Under the pieces are notes generated by a model. It made no database searches and had not been told where the DNA came from. It saw nothing but the letters and a program-made list of their open reading frames with translations. Positions 8,559-18,088 of a DNA stretch of 64,000 nt are shown in pieces (position 1 is the stretch's first letter; every line of letters starts with the position of its first letter). Position numbers and translations under genes: made by a program. Source of the stretch: Deltaproteobacteria bacterium (GTDB lineage: Bacteria; Myxococcota_A; Polyangia; Polyangiales; Houyiibacteriaceae); contig JAEPMI010000001.1 of the NCBI GenBank assembly GCA_017644045.1, forward strand, positions 52,461 to 116,460, in the 5' to 3' direction.

Positions 8559-9212
8559 TCAGTCGTCGTCTCCGGAGGCGATCGGCGGCCACCACGAGTG
8601 GGGCTGCCGAGGCTGCTCACCGGAGGCGCGGCTCGGAGGCTGGCTCTCGGCCACTCGGGCACGCAGACCCGTCTCCACCGCGTCGATGGGGAGCCCGCGC
8701 CGGATCGTTTCGGCGTGGGCGACCGCCTCGTCCGGAATGCTCTGCATCGCGAGCGCGACCGCATCGACCAGATGCGCCCGAACGGCGTAGTACGTCGGCG
8801 ACGAGGTCGCGTCGCACGCGAAGGCCAGCGCGCCCGCGGCGCGGAGCGCGCTCGCCGGCGGGCCGAGGGACTCCTTCGCCCGCTCGGACGCCCGAAAGCC
8901 CGCTGCCCAGGCGGCGGCGCCGTCCACGTTCCCACGCGCCCAGTGCCGTGCGATCGAGAGCGTGTCGACGTAGATGCCGTGCCGCTCGAGCGCCCGCTCG
9001 ACCACCGGAGTGGTGAGCACCACCAGCCGGCGCCGATCGATCTGCGCGTGGAGCGCGAGCTCGATCATCCAATCCGGCCGCTCACAGGCGGCCCACCCTT
9101 CGGCGAAGGTCCGATAGCGCTCGAAGAAGCGCACCGTCTCGTGACCCAGCGACAGCACGGAAAGCTGCATGGCCGAATGACTGTGCAACGTTCGTACCTC
9201 GCCGGACGGCAC
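8559..9212 (-). CDS. Hypothetical protein with Imm5-like helical pattern, 217 aa
   Basis: No firm family. Residues about 35-125 contain WAACERPDWMIELAL, QIDRRRLV and a later HWARGNVDG, a spacing like the Imm5 'putative immunity protein' fold (W..AC.R.DW, then DRR.LV, then WARG). The expected Cys-rich helix after DRRRLV is missing. The rest is Ala-rich helix with a Pro/Ser/Asp tail. The start may be here (9212) or at the internal ATG at 9170, which gives MQLSVLSLG; neither has a strong ribosome site. No toxin gene lies next to it, so an immunity role is not supported by context. Confidence 0.6.
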   Translation of the reverse strand: MPSGEVRTLHSHSAMQLSVLSLGHETVRFFERYRTFAEGWAACERPDWMIELALHAQIDRRRLVVLTTPVVERALERHGIYVDTLSIARHWARGNVDGAAAWAAGFRASERAKESLGPPASALRAAGALAFACDATSSPTYYAVRAHLVDAVALAMQSIPDEAVAHAETIRRGLPIDAVETGLRARVAESQPPSRASGEQPRQPHSWWPPIASGDDD

Positions 9213-9262
9213 GAAACGATTGGTGATCCTGGTTCACCGGACGGTCACCATCACCGAATCAC

Positions 9263-9278
9263 GGGGGCGAGTGCCCCC
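9263..9278 (-). terminator. GGGGGC/GCCCCC hairpin after the DoxX gene
   Basis: A six-pair G-C stem with a GAGT loop, about 50 bp downstream of the minus-strand DoxX gene. It lacks a U-tract, so it is a candidate only. Confidence 0.4.
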
Positions 9279-9328
9279 AGAACGGGCAATCCACGCCACC
9301 CTGTCACACCCTGAGTGGGTGGCCCGGC

Positions 9329-9739
9329 CTACTTCAGCTTGGCGAAGCGGGCCGGGAGCTTGGCGTCGATCGAGAAGCGGCCCGCCCCCAGGAAGCCGAT
9401 CGCCAGGTAGGCGACCAGGTACACCAGCGCCAGCTCCTTCCGCCCGAGCGGATCGTCCGCGTGCACGATGAACGCGGCGACCGCCATGGTGACGATCAGC
9501 GGGACCACCGCGAGCCGCGTGAACGCACCCGCGACGACCAGCACCGCGCAGCCGACCTCGGCGAAGACCGCGAGCGCGAGCGCCACCGGTGAGCCGAGCC
9601 CGATCGGGTCGGGGAACGAGTCCATCTTCTCGGCGAAGCCGAGCAGCTTGGGGATCCCGTGGGTGAGCATCATGCCGCCGAACATCAGTCGAAGCAGCAA
9701 GCGCCCGACATCCTCGAGGGTGTCCTTGCGCGAAGCCAT
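9329..9739 (-). CDS. DoxX family membrane protein, 136 aa
   Basis: The ATG at 9739 gives MASRKDTLEDVGRLLLRL, with AGAGAG-type purines just upstream. Four hydrophobic helices follow. RLMFGGMMLTHGIPKL and AVFAEVGCAVLVVAGAFTR are typical of the DoxX family (small integral membrane proteins, some linked to quinone or thiol redox). Length is normal for the family. The upstream neighbour on the same strand is a ferredoxin, but a strong terminator lies between them, so they are separate units. Exact role unknown. Confidence 0.85.
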   Translation of the reverse strand: MASRKDTLEDVGRLLLRLMFGGMMLTHGIPKLLGFAEKMDSFPDPIGLGSPVALALAVFAEVGCAVLVVAGAFTRLAVVPLIVTMAVAAFIVHADDPLGRKELALVYLVAYLAIGFLGAGRFSIDAKLPARFAKLK

Positions 9740-9793
9740 GGTGGCTCTCTGTCGCCCGAGCTTCGCGAGCGCAACGGCCGTCGGCCCGAAACG

Positions 9794-9824
9794 AAAAAAG
9801 GCCACCTCGATGAGGTGGCCTTTT
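9794..9824 (-). terminator. Intrinsic terminator after the ferredoxin gene
   Basis: A perfect nine-pair stem (GGCCACCTC at 9800-9808 with 9812-9820) with a GAT loop. Read on the minus strand it is followed by six T (9794-9799). On the plus strand four T follow (9821-9824). It lies 19 bp beyond the ferredoxin stop. This is the clearest intrinsic terminator in the window. Confidence 0.9.
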
Positions 9825-9842
9825 CCAGCGAGAGCGTGAGCC

Positions 9843-10196
9843 TCAGGGCTCGAGGCCCCACTTCTTCTTGTTGTCCGAGACCTGCTCCGGCGTCGGCTGG
9901 TCCTGCTCCTCGGGAGTCGGGACCTCGAAGTCGTCCATGTTGTCCACCGTGAGGGCGTTGAGGGGGGTGTCCTCGCTCAGCACCTCGGGCACCGAGACGT
10001 CCTCGTAGATCGCTTCCCAGGGGCACTCCGGCTCACAGGCACCGCAGTCGATGCACTCTTCCGGATGGATGTAGAGCTGGTTGGGGAACTTCTGGTGGTC
10101 ATCGCCGGTGTACGCGTAGATGCACTCGACGGGACAGACATCGACGCACGCCTGATCGACGCAGTCGCGGCAAAGACGGGTGATGACCCAGGCCAT
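9843..10196 (-). CDS. fdxA: FdxA-type bacterial ferredoxin, 117 aa
   Basis: The ATG at 10196 has GGAGAGG about 8 nt upstream, a normal ribosome site. The N-terminal half has Cys spacing of the 7-Fe / 2[4Fe-4S] ferredoxins: C9 and C17-x3-C21-P, then CIDCGACEPECP. An extra Cys (C12) sits in the first set. FdxA proteins are soluble low-potential electron carriers. The C-terminal 50 residues are an acidic tail longer than in many relatives, ending KKKWGLEP. The gene stands alone, with a strong terminator behind it and a divergent dihaem lipoprotein gene in front. Confidence 0.9.
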   Translation of the reverse strand: MAWVITRLCRDCVDQACVDVCPVECIYAYTGDDHQKFPNQLYIHPEECIDCGACEPECPWEAIYEDVSVPEVLSEDTPLNALTVDNMDDFEVPTPEEQDQPTPEQVSDNKKKWGLEP

Positions 10197-10323
10197 GGCA
10201 GAACCTCTCCGGAAGTATCGGTGTAAAAGACGCGCGAGCTTGCGCGTCCGCGGGTCCTGTATGGGCCAAGGGCCACAAACACGCAAGAACGATCGGGCGA
10301 GCGGTGTATCCTCGGCGCCGACC

Positions 10324-10878
10324 ATGCCCAGCTCCATCCTGACTCGCACGTTCCTCTGGCTCCCTCTCGTGCTCGCCCTCGCGGCGTGCGGCGGGGGCGA
10401 TGACACCGCTGGCGGCGGTGGAGACGGCTCGTCCGGCGGCGAAGACGACGAGTGGTCCGACTGGGACGACGACGAGGAGCCCGAGGTCGAATCGCACCAC
10501 GGGGCGATCGAGGCGCTCGGGATCTCCGGTCCCGATCAGCCGTGGGCGGACATGAGCCACGAGGATCGCGAGTGGTACATGGTCGGCAAGGTGCTGCCGA
10601 TCATGAAGGAGATGTTCGCCGAGCACGACGCCGACCGCTGGGGCTCGGGCTATGGCTGCGACACCTGCCACGGCGAGAACGGGCCCGAGGTCGAGTACGA
10701 GATGCCGCCGATGAGCTCGTACAAGGTGCCCCAGCCCGGCAGCCAGGCGTGGACCTCGATGGAGGGCATCTTCGGGGAGACGGTCACCTTCATGGCGGAG
10801 ACCGTGACGCCGACGATGGGCACCCTCCTCGGCATCGACGACTACACCTGCTTCCACTGCCACCCGCGCGCCGAGTAG
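10324..10878 (+). CDS. Lipoprotein with two haem-c motifs, 184 aa
   Basis: Signal peptide with lipobox LALAAC, then a Gly/Asp/Glu-rich linker, so the protein should hang from a membrane outside the cytoplasm. Two c-type haem sites are present, CDTCH in the middle and CFHCH six residues from the end; many Met and His lie between them as possible axial ligands. It looks like a small dihaem electron carrier. It is divergent from the ferredoxin gene and leads into the MtfA gene 7 bp later. A TATCCT box lies 11 nt before the start. Confidence 0.8.
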   Translation: MPSSILTRTFLWLPLVLALAACGGGDDTAGGGGDGSSGGEDDEWSDWDDDEEPEVESHHGAIEALGISGPDQPWADMSHEDREWYMVGKVLPIMKEMFAEHDADRWGSGYGCDTCHGENGPEVEYEMPPMSSYKVPQPGSQAWTSMEGIFGETVTFMAETVTPTMGTLLGIDDYTCFHCHPRAE

Positions 10879-10885
10879 TCACTCG

Positions 10886-11731
10886 TTGAACGGTCGCCTC
10901 GCGCTACAGCTCTTCTTCGGCCCGCTGGCCGCGGGTGGGCTGGCCTGGCTCGGCGTCGATCGAGGCAAGACCTGGCCGCTCATCGCCGCCGGGGTCTTCC
11001 TCGTGGTCTACGTCGCGCTGGTCCTGCGTCGCCCGCTGCGGCGACGGCGCGCGCTCGCGAAGCCCTTCCCCGAGGCGTGGCGCACGGTCCTGGAGCGCAA
11101 CGTCGTCTTCTACACCGAGCTCGACGCGGCGGGCCGCGCGCACTTCGAGAAGAACGTGCAGCTCATGGTGGCGGATCTCGACTTCGAGGCGGTCGGGGAC
11201 GTGGCGCTGGACGACGAGCTTCTCGTGCTCTCGGTCGCGGGCGCCGCGGTCATCTTCCACCACCTCGGCATCGAACCGAAGGTGCGTCGGACCATCCTGC
11301 TCTACCCCGACAACTTCGACGACGAGTACGACTCGTCCAAGCACGCCGACATCCTCGGGATGGTGCACCGCCAAGGGCCCATCGTCTTCTCGCGTCGTGC
11401 GCTGAAGAACGGATGGAACCGGAAGACGGACGCCAGCAACGTCTGCATCCACGAGTGGGCCCACGTGCTCGACCTGGACGACGGCTTCGCCGACGGCGTG
11501 CCGGTGCTGGTCGACGACGAAGCGAAGTGGGACGAGATCCTGGCCGAGGAGCTCGAACGCGTGCGCCGCGGTCGGTCGGCGCTCCGTCAGTACGCCGGCA
11601 CGAACCGAGCGGAGCTCTTCGCGTGCGCCGCCGAGGCGTTCTTCGAGAAGCCCGAGCCGCTGAAGAAGAAGCACGCGGAGCTCTATGGGCTCCTGGTCGA
11701 GGCGTTCCGCTACGACCCGCTGGCCGACTGA
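10886..11731 (+). CDS. mtfA: MtfA-type zinc metallopeptidase with membrane anchor, 281 aa
   Basis: The start is a TTG 7 bp after the previous stop; no better start is in frame. Two N-terminal hydrophobic segments (residues 5-20 and 28-43) suggest a membrane anchor. FPEAWRTVLERNVVFY and HEWAHVLDLDDG (the HExxH zinc site), then YAGTNRAELFACAAEAFFE, match the MtfA/DUF980 family in order. In E. coli MtfA is a peptidase that binds the glucose repressor Mlc; that partner is not expected here. It probably forms a two-gene operon with the dihaem lipoprotein. Confidence 0.8.
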   Translation: MNGRLALQLFFGPLAAGGLAWLGVDRGKTWPLIAAGVFLVVYVALVLRRPLRRRRALAKPFPEAWRTVLERNVVFYTELDAAGRAHFEKNVQLMVADLDFEAVGDVALDDELLVLSVAGAAVIFHHLGIEPKVRRTILLYPDNFDDEYDSSKHADILGMVHRQGPIVFSRRALKNGWNRKTDASNVCIHEWAHVLDLDDGFADGVPVLVDDEAKWDEILAEELERVRRGRSALRQYAGTNRAELFACAAEAFFEKPEPLKKKHAELYGLLVEAFRYDPLAD

Positions 11732-11797
11732 GGGCCTCCGCCATCGGCGCACGCCGATTCGTTGGAGGTGTGCCCGGCGGCTGCTATGGCCTTGCTC

Positions 11798-13234
11798 ATG
11801 GGTGCGAAGGTTGGTTCGGCGGCAAGGGCGATCGGGATCCTGATCGCCATCTGGGGCGTGGTGCTCGCGATCGCGTACGTGGCCGATTCGCTCCCCGGGT
11901 CGACCGAGAGCACCGAGGCCGAGCCCGATCCGGAAGCCACCGAGACCACCGAGGCCGAGGCGACCGAGACCGCGGAGTCGACCGAGACCGCCGAGCCGGA
12001 GAGCATCGAGACCGAGCCGGCGACCGCCCCCACCGCCCCGACCGAGGCGGCGACCGAGACCCCGGTCGACACCGAGAGCGAGACGGCGCCCACCGAGACC
12101 GAAGCCAGCGGCCGGACCATCGGCCCGCGGCGCCACACCAAGGTCTGCGAGGGCGTGGAGCACGCCCGCCTCGGCGTCGGCTCGGTGGTCGGTGACCCGC
12201 GCCCGGAGCAGATCGTCCTCTGCGGCCGTGAGGCGCACGTCTTCGCGGTTCACGGCGGCGAGCTGGCGCGGCTCGCGACCCTGACGCTCGAGGGCGACAC
12301 GCAGGTGAAGATGGCCGCCCCGGTCGTGACCGACGTCGACGGCGACGGGCTCCGCGATCTGGTCCTCGGTTGGACCGAGCTCGACGCCGAAGGCGGCCCG
12401 AACGGCGGAACGCTCCGCTGGGTGGCCGGTGATCCGAGCGGCGGCTTCGGCGAAGACCACGTGCTCCACCCGCTCTCGGTGGTCGACATCCAGACGGCCG
12501 AGCTCGACGGCCGCACCGGCGCCGACCTCGTGGCGCTCCACTGGGCCGACGGCTTCGGCCGCCGCCCGAGCGAGGCCTGGGTCTTCGCCGGCGGTCCGTC
12601 GCCGCGCCGACTCGCCCGCCGGCGCCTTCGGCACGACGCCGTCGCCGCGGCCCTCGCCGACGTGGACGGCGACGGCGAGCTCGACCTGATCACCGTGGAC
12701 GCCGAGGGCGCACAGATCGCCGACGGCGACGGCAGCGGTCGCTTCCCCCGCGTCCGCTCGATCGTGCTCGAGGCTGGTCGGGACGTCGTGGCCATCCCCG
12801 CACCGCCCTCCCCCGCCCCCGCGGAAGGTGAAGCCGCCCCGGCCACCGTCCCGGACACCGTCTACCTCGTCGGCGCTCAGGTGATGAAGCTCGACGCCGC
12901 CGGCGAGCCGACCACCATCCCCGCACCACACGGCATCCTCCGCGCGCTCGGGCTACCGACCGGCGAGCTGCTCGCGATGACCCGCCAGCGCGTCGCGCGC
13001 GTGGCCGAAGGCTCCGAAGAGACCGTGGTCGACCTCCCCGGCACCTTCCGTCCGACCGACATGGCGCTCCTCGGCGGCGACGAGTCTCCGGTCCTGCTCG
13101 TGCTCGGCCGGACCTCGGGCGGCTGGGAGCTGGTGGAGGCGCCCATCGGTGAGAGCCGCGTACGGCTCGAGCCGGCCGCCGAGCCGAGCGACGTCGTGGA
13201 CGCACCGCTCGTGCTGAACCTGACGTTGCGATGA
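11798..13234 (+). CDS. Membrane-anchored FG-GAP/VCBS repeat protein with Thr/Glu linker
   Basis: One N-terminal hydrophobic helix (GILIAIWGVVLAIAYVA) is followed by about 80 residues of Thr/Glu/Ala/Pro repeats (TETTEAEATET...), an extended surface-type linker. The C-terminal part has Ca-binding-like phrases VTDVDGDGLRDLV and LADVDGDGELDLI, typical of FG-GAP/VCBS beta-propeller blades. I chose the ATG at 11798 because TATGGC at 11785-11790 sits 7 nt before it, as at other genes here; the ATG at 11786 lies inside that box. The stop overlaps the next ATG by 4 bp (ATGA), so the two are probably co-translated. Confidence 0.75.
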   Translation: MGAKVGSAARAIGILIAIWGVVLAIAYVADSLPGSTESTEAEPDPEATETTEAEATETAESTETAEPESIETEPATAPTAPTEAATETPVDTESETAPTETEASGRTIGPRRHTKVCEGVEHARLGVGSVVGDPRPEQIVLCGREAHVFAVHGGELARLATLTLEGDTQVKMAAPVVTDVDGDGLRDLVLGWTELDAEGGPNGGTLRWVAGDPSGGFGEDHVLHPLSVVDIQTAELDGRTGADLVALHWADGFGRRPSEAWVFAGGPSPRRLARRRLRHDAVAAALADVDGDGELDLITVDAEGAQIADGDGSGRFPRVRSIVLEAGRDVVAIPAPPSPAPAEGEAAPATVPDTVYLVGAQVMKLDAAGEPTTIPAPHGILRALGLPTGELLAMTRQRVARVAEGSEETVVDLPGTFRPTDMALLGGDESPVLLVLGRTSGGWELVEAPIGESRVRLEPAAEPSDVVDAPLVLNLTLR

Positions 13235-14130
13235 GCCGCCGGGTGCGCGGGCTCTGGGCCGCCCTCGCTTTCGCGCTCGCCGTGAGCGCATCGAGCGCCT
13301 CCGCGCAGTGGACCCCACAGCCCGGCCACGGGTACGTGAAGGTCTGGGCGAAGTGGCTCCTCGGCTTCGGCTACGTCGATGGCGAAGGCGACTACAACGG
13401 GTACCAGAACTACCACGAGCTCTTCCTCGCCACGTACGGCGACGTCGGCATCGTCGACGGCCTCGCGCTCTTCTGGCACACCGACATCGTCCGTGGCTTC
13501 ACGCTGCGCGACCCGGTCGCCGACGAGCTGCGAGGACACGTCACCGGAGGCGATCCCGCGCTCGGGCTTCGCTGGCGCTTCCTGCTCCGCGACCGCTTGG
13601 CGATGGCGCTCGTGGGCTCGGTGCGCGCACCGCTCATTCAGCGCACCGGCGAACGGCAGGTCGTCTACGAACGCCACCCCGGCGACGACGGTGTGTACGA
13701 CCGCGTGGGTGGCCTGCGGATCGGCGCCGGCACCTGGGACCTCACGGCCGGCCTCAAGGTCGGCTACGCCTTCGACACCTGGTTCCTGGGCGGGAGCCTC
13801 GCCTACCAGGCGCGGCTGAAGGGCTTCGACGATCGCATCGTCTGGAGCGCCGAGGTCGGGCTGACCCTGAACGAGAAGTGGGGCTGCACGATCCGGGCGA
13901 ACGGCGCCCACTCGATGGAGCCGATTCGGTCCGATCCCGACGACCCCCCGCGGAGCGAGAGCCCGAGCGGCATCGGCAATGGGGTGAGCTGGATGGGCTT
14001 CGCGGTGGAGCTCGACTACGAGCTCCTCGAGCGCTGGTACCTCGGCCTCACCATCGAAGGCGGCCTCGGTTTCCTTCGGCGACAGACCGGCGGTCCGGTG
14101 ACCAGCCTGAGCCTGGCGACGACGTACTAG
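13231..14130 (+). CDS. Outer-membrane beta-barrel-like protein, 299 aa
   Basis: A cleavable signal peptide ends at SSASAQW. The mature chain shows alternating strands rich in Tyr, Trp and Gly (GYVKVWAKWLLGFGYVDG, TWFLGGSLAYQARL) and ends in LATTY, with a C-terminal aromatic as in many outer-membrane barrels. It is translationally coupled to the preceding propeller protein. Its stop overlaps the stop of the convergent TPR/PEGA gene by 3-4 bp. Function unknown; a structural or transport barrel is inferred. Confidence 0.7.
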   Translation: MSRRVRGLWAALAFALAVSASSASAQWTPQPGHGYVKVWAKWLLGFGYVDGEGDYNGYQNYHELFLATYGDVGIVDGLALFWHTDIVRGFTLRDPVADELRGHVTGGDPALGLRWRFLLRDRLAMALVGSVRAPLIQRTGERQVVYERHPGDDGVYDRVGGLRIGAGTWDLTAGLKVGYAFDTWFLGGSLAYQARLKGFDDRIVWSAEVGLTLNEKWGCTIRANGAHSMEPIRSDPDDPPRSESPSGIGNGVSWMGFAVELDYELLERWYLGLTIEGGLGFLRRQTGGPVTSLSLATTY

Positions 14131-15194
14131 AAGTTGCCCTGGAGCCGCAGACCCGCGCCGCGTCGATCCACGGTCGGCTGGAGCGACACGCCGGCGAGCG
14201 GTCGGCCCTCGGCGTCCACGTCGACGCGCTGCAATCGGTTCACGCCGAGGAGCGCGCCTCCGAGCACCGTCACGCCCGCGCCGAGCAGCAGCGTCACGAC
14301 CGCCGCGCCGTTGAGTCGCTCACCACGCCTCTCGAGCGCCAGGACGGCGTCCGTCAGATCGTCCTGGGTGCACCCGGTGGCGCAGATGGCGTCGATCTCC
14401 GCTTCGTAGTCGTTGATGGCTGCCCGGCCCGCGAGCTGCAGACCGGCCCCCACGCCCACGGCGACGACGCCACCCATCAGCGTCGCCCAGGGGACCCAGC
14501 GGGGCCATCGACGCTCGAAGTGCGCCATCCGTTCGAGCGGCACCAGCTCGATCGCGGTCTCCGACCGCGTACCCGGCATCGCGTCGATCCGTCGGGTGAA
14601 GGTCAGGAAGCCGTCCTTGGACGCGACCACCCGATGGGAGCCCGCGCGCATGAGCCGCTCGATGCGACCGGCACCGTCGAGGACGGTGTCGCCGTCGAGC
14701 GCGACCTCGGCCCCCTCCTCTTCGTTCACGATCACGATCGTCGCGAGCTGACCACGCAGGAGCTGCCGGTTGGTCGTGAGCTGCTGGTGGACGTGCGCTG
14801 CGAAAGGTGCGTCGTCCCAGCGCAGCGCGCGCTCGACCTCATGGTAGGCGCCGATGGGATCGTCCAGGTGGATCAGCGCCACCGAGAGATTGCCGTGGAT
14901 CGCCGGGTGGTCCCAGTGCTGGAGCGCTTCCCGATACTTCCTCGCAGCCACCGAATAGTCGCCGGCACCGAAGCTCTCGTTCCCATCGCGGAAGAGCGCG
15001 AGGGCGGCCGACTGATCGGCTTCGCTGACCCCCTCCGCCCACGGCCGAGCCTCGGGCTCGGGCTCTGTGTCCGACGCCTCCACGTCCGACGCGACCTCCG
15101 GCGTGGCCTCCTCGTCGGCCTCTGGGTCCGCCTGCGCAAACGCGGAACCGGCCGACGCGCCGAACGCGAGCGCGATCAGAACAACGCGTCGCAT
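14127..15194 (-). CDS. Exported TPR and PEGA-domain protein, 355 aa
   Basis: The ATG at 15194 gives a signal peptide ending SAFAQA. An acidic linker follows, then TPR-like helices ([26 protein letters not shown], cut here to its core), then a PEGA-like beta unit ([16 protein letters not shown]...[14 protein letters not shown]). Two hydrophobic segments near residues 228-250 and 295-318 suggest a membrane-bound C-terminus. Its start lies inside the last codons of the upstream Kelch gene (19-bp overlap), so it is likely translated by re-initiation. PEGA/TPR proteins are common myxobacterial envelope scaffold proteins; no precise role is known. Confidence 0.75.
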   Translation of the reverse strand: MRRVVLIALAFGASAGSAFAQADPEADEEATPEVASDVEASDTEPEPEARPWAEGVSEADQSAALALFRDGNESFGAGDYSVAARKYREALQHWDHPAIHGNLSVALIHLDDPIGAYHEVERALRWDDAPFAAHVHQQLTTNRQLLRGQLATIVIVNEEEGAEVALDGDTVLDGAGRIERLMRAGSHRVVASKDGFLTFTRRIDAMPGTRSETAIELVPLERMAHFERRWPRWVPWATLMGGVVAVGVGAGLQLAGRAAINDYEAEIDAICATGCTQDDLTDAVLALERRGERLNGAAVVTLLLGAGVTVLGGALLGVNRLQRVDVDAEGRPLAGVSLQPTVDRRGAGLRLQGNF

Positions 15195-18043
15195 GCCACC
15201 AGGAAGCAATCCGGGTCGGCGCAGTCGACCCATCCATCACCGTCTTCGTCGAGGCCGCCCGTGCAGGTCACCTCGTAGGCTTCGCAGGCACCGATGCCCA
15301 AGCAGCCTGGGTCGGCGCAATCCACCAACCCGTCGCCGTCCTCGTCGACTCCGTCGCTACAGCTCGTCTCCGTGGCGCAGAGCGGGGCCGCCGAGCAGTC
15401 GCTGTCCGCGCAATCCACGACGCCATCGCAGTCGTCGTCGACCCCGTCACCGCAGCGGGTCTCGGTCGAGCCCCCGCGACAGGTGCAGGCGCCATCGATG
15501 CAGGCCTGTCCCATGCCGCAGCCCTTGTTGGCGCAGTCGGGGTCGGCGCAGTCCGCGCTTCCGTCGTCGTCGTCGTCCATCCCGTTGCCGCACACCTCGT
15601 CCGGCACGGCCGAGGTCCACTGCAGCTCCCAGGTGTCCGGCTGGGGGTCACCGTTGGTGAAGAGGATGGAGTCGCTCTCGGGCAGGTACACCACCAAGGG
15701 GCCCCGTCGACTCTGCGGCAGCACCGGGGTCGGGACCTGCGACCAGCCCCAGGCGCCCTCGTCCTCGCGAAGCTCCCAGACCTGCCGCCGCTCCACGCCA
15801 CCCGCCATGCGGATGCGCCCGACGAGCACCATCGAGCGGCGCGCCGGGTGGTACACCATCCCCCGACCATTGGCGGGGGGCGGCGAGGCCGTGGTCGCCA
15901 GCTCGGTCCAGGCGGTGCCGTCGTACTCCCACGTGTCCTGGAGCATCGGCCCGTCACCCTGCCCGCCGGTCATCACCACCCGCGAGCGCTCGCTGTCGTA
16001 CGCCGCCAACGCCAAACGGCGGGGTGCGGGACCACCAGCGGAGCTCACCTCGGTCCACGTGGTGCCTCGCAGCTCCCACGTGTCGCCGAGGTTGGTGCCT
16101 CCATCGCTCCCACCGAAGAGCACGATCACTCCTCGAGCCGAATCGTGGACGAGCACGGACTCATCCCGACTCGGCGGCGCTCCCGACGTGGCGAGCTCGA
16201 ACCAGCGACCGTCCTCGAAGGCCCAGGTCTCGAGGTCGGGCATGCCGGGACGCACGGCGATCGTGCGCCCGCTGGTCGGGTCGTGGACCGCCGCCGAGAA
16301 CGGGGGGCCCATGAGGTCGTTGACGGGCTCGCGGTTCCAGCTGCCGTCGTAGGTCCAGAGATCGCGGAGCGTCGTCGCCCCCATGCCGGGGAAGCGCCCG
16401 CCGTAGAAGAGCACCCGCCGGAGGAAGGGGTCGTAGTCGCCAACCGGGAAGAGCCGCGCAGGCGGCTGAAGCGCGAGCTCGATCTCCCGCCATCCCGACC
16501 CATCCAACACGTAGGTCGCCGAGAAGCCCGGGCCCATGGGGCCGTCCGCGCCGAGGCTGAGGACGATGCCCAGACGCGCATGGAAGGCGAAGGTCATCCC
16601 CGCGCGCGGCTCGGGCGCCTCACCGGGGACGACCAACGGAGTCCAGTCCATCCCGTCGTACGCCCAGAGCTCGTTGTTCGGCTCGTCGAACGTCCCCCCG
16701 AACGCGAGCACCAGGCCGCGCGTCGCGTCGTAGGCCATCCCGGCTCGGGCGAGCGGAGTCACCGCAGGCGTGGTCTCCGTCCAGGCGCTTCCGTCCCACT
16801 CCCAGGTGTCGTTCAACTGGACGTCCGCCGCATCGGTGCCGCCGAAGAGGACCACCCGCTCGCGCGCGGAGTCATAGGCCAAGAGGTGACCGGTTCGTGC
16901 CGGTGGCGGCGTGGCCGGGTCGGCCTGGGTCCACACCTCCCCGTCCCGCACCCAGGTGGCGCTCGTCACGCCGCTCGCGTCGGTGCCTCCGAAGATCACG
17001 ACCTGATCCCGCGCGGCGTCGTAGGCGCCCGCGGCGCCGGAGAGCGCGGGCGGCCCGTCGGTCTCTCGCACCTGCCACTGCTCACCGACGAGCTCCCATC
17101 GGTCGTCGAGCAGGGTCGGCGGCATCGGCGGCCCCATCCTCGGCTGAGGCTCCTCGCCGCCGAAGACCAGCACCCGACGGCGTCCGGCGTCGTAGACCAT
17201 CACGTGACCCGACCGAGCCGGCGGCTGGGGCCCACGAATCGATCGCCAGCCCTCCCCGGCGAACGACTCGGTGAGCCTCAGCCCCTCACCGGCGGGGCCG
17301 AGCCCGCCGAAGCGCACGACCCGATCGTTCGCCGCGTCGTACGCGGAGCGCGTCAGGGTCGTGCCGAGGGCACCCGGGAAGGCGAGCGGACTGAAGATGG
17401 GCAGCTCGGCCGTGCACGCGCTCGAGCAACCATCGTGACTGCGGATGTTGCCGTCGTCGCACTGCTCGCCGATGCCGAAGTCGACCTGCCCGTTGCCGCA
17501 GGTCTCGTCGGAGAGACAGGTCGGCCCGCAGCCGTCGCCGGGTTCGTCGTTGTTGTCGTCGCAGACCTCGCCGGGGTCGCGGACGCCGTTTCCGCACCGC
17601 TCGCGGAGACAGGTCGGCCCGCAGCCATCGCCGGGCTCGATCCCTCCGTCGTCACACTCCTCGTCGGCGGCGCTGTCGAGGATTCCGTTGCCGCAGGTCT
17701 CGTCGGAGTCACAGCGGGCGGAGCAGCCGTCGCCGCTGTCGTTGTCCCCATCGTCACAGACCTCGCCCGGGTCCCTGAGCCCGTTGCCGCAGATCGGCAG
17801 GAAACAGGCCCCCTCCGCGCAGAATCCGTCGTCGAAGAGCCCCTCCACGCTGCAGATCGCGCCGTCGGGCTGCCCCTCACAGGCGGCCTCCTGTTCGGGC
17901 CGCACGCAGCGGGGACCGAGAACGGCGAGCTCCACGCAGACGGCGTCTCCCGGGCAGAGCAGGTCCCCGCACCGAGTCGTGTGGGCATCCAGGCAGCCCG
18001 CGGCGACCACCACGAGGAAGCTGGCGAGGGCGGCGCCGCGCAT
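15176..18043 (-). CDS. Lipoprotein with CDDGN Cys-rich repeats, Kelch propeller and Asp-rich Cys repeats, 955 aa
   Basis: Lipobox VAAGC near residue 17. Residues about 80-210 hold four units of the myxobacterial Cys-rich repeat, such as [15 protein letters not shown]...GDGCSARC. Then about 600 residues form Kelch-type blades, seen in repeats of [17 protein letters not shown] and AYDSARER. The last 130 residues carry four units like [18 protein letters not shown], probably Ca-binding and disulfide-rich. The protein is expected on the cell surface; Kelch propellers bind ligands or carry oxidase sites, but no galactose-oxidase catalytic pattern was seen. The promoter box TACAGT ends 6 nt before the ATG. 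Confidence 0.85.
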   Translation of the reverse strand: MRGAALASFLVVVAAGCLDAHTTRCGDLLCPGDAVCVELAVLGPRCVRPEQEAACEGQPDGAICSVEGLFDDGFCAEGACFLPICGNGLRDPGEVCDDGDNDSGDGCSARCDSDETCGNGILDSAADEECDDGGIEPGDGCGPTCLRERCGNGVRDPGEVCDDNNDEPGDGCGPTCLSDETCGNGQVDFGIGEQCDDGNIRSHDGCSSACTAELPIFSPLAFPGALGTTLTRSAYDAANDRVVRFGGLGPAGEGLRLTESFAGEGWRSIRGPQPPARSGHVMVYDAGRRRVLVFGGEEPQPRMGPPMPPTLLDDRWELVGEQWQVRETDGPPALSGAAGAYDAARDQVVIFGGTDASGVTSATWVRDGEVWTQADPATPPPARTGHLLAYDSARERVVLFGGTDAADVQLNDTWEWDGSAWTETTPAVTPLARAGMAYDATRGLVLAFGGTFDEPNNELWAYDGMDWTPLVVPGEAPEPRAGMTFAFHARLGIVLSLGADGPMGPGFSATYVLDGSGWREIELALQPPARLFPVGDYDPFLRRVLFYGGRFPGMGATTLRDLWTYDGSWNREPVNDLMGPPFSAAVHDPTSGRTIAVRPGMPDLETWAFEDGRWFELATSGAPPSRDESVLVHDSARGVIVLFGGSDGGTNLGDTWELRGTTWTEVSSAGGPAPRRLALAAYDSERSRVVMTGGQGDGPMLQDTWEYDGTAWTELATTASPPPANGRGMVYHPARRSMVLVGRIRMAGGVERRQVWELREDEGAWGWSQVPTPVLPQSRRGPLVVYLPESDSILFTNGDPQPDTWELQWTSAVPDEVCGNGMDDDDDGSADCADPDCANKGCGMGQACIDGACTCRGGSTETRCGDGVDDDCDGVVDCADSDCSAAPLCATETSCSDGVDEDGDGLVDCADPGCLGIGACEAYEVTCTGGLDEDGDGWVDCADPDCFLVACDALF

Positions 18044-18049
18044 CCCGAG

Positions 18050-18081
18050 ACTGTAGCAGCTGTGAGGACTTCAGGTACGCT
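18050..18081. promoter_or_regulatory. Divergent TAnnnT boxes between Kelch and kinase genes
   Basis: On the minus strand TACAGT (18050-18055) lies 6 nt before the ATG at 18043. On the plus strand TACGCT (18076-18081) lies 7 nt before the GTG at 18089. The whole divergent region is only 45 bp, so the two promoters must overlap and could compete. Confidence 0.5.
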
Positions 18082-18088
18082 GGGGGCG

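Noticed and set aside
8559..9212. Immunity protein of a polymorphic toxin system
   Set aside because: The Imm5 resemblance is partial, and no toxin, VgrG, Rhs or secretion gene is adjacent.
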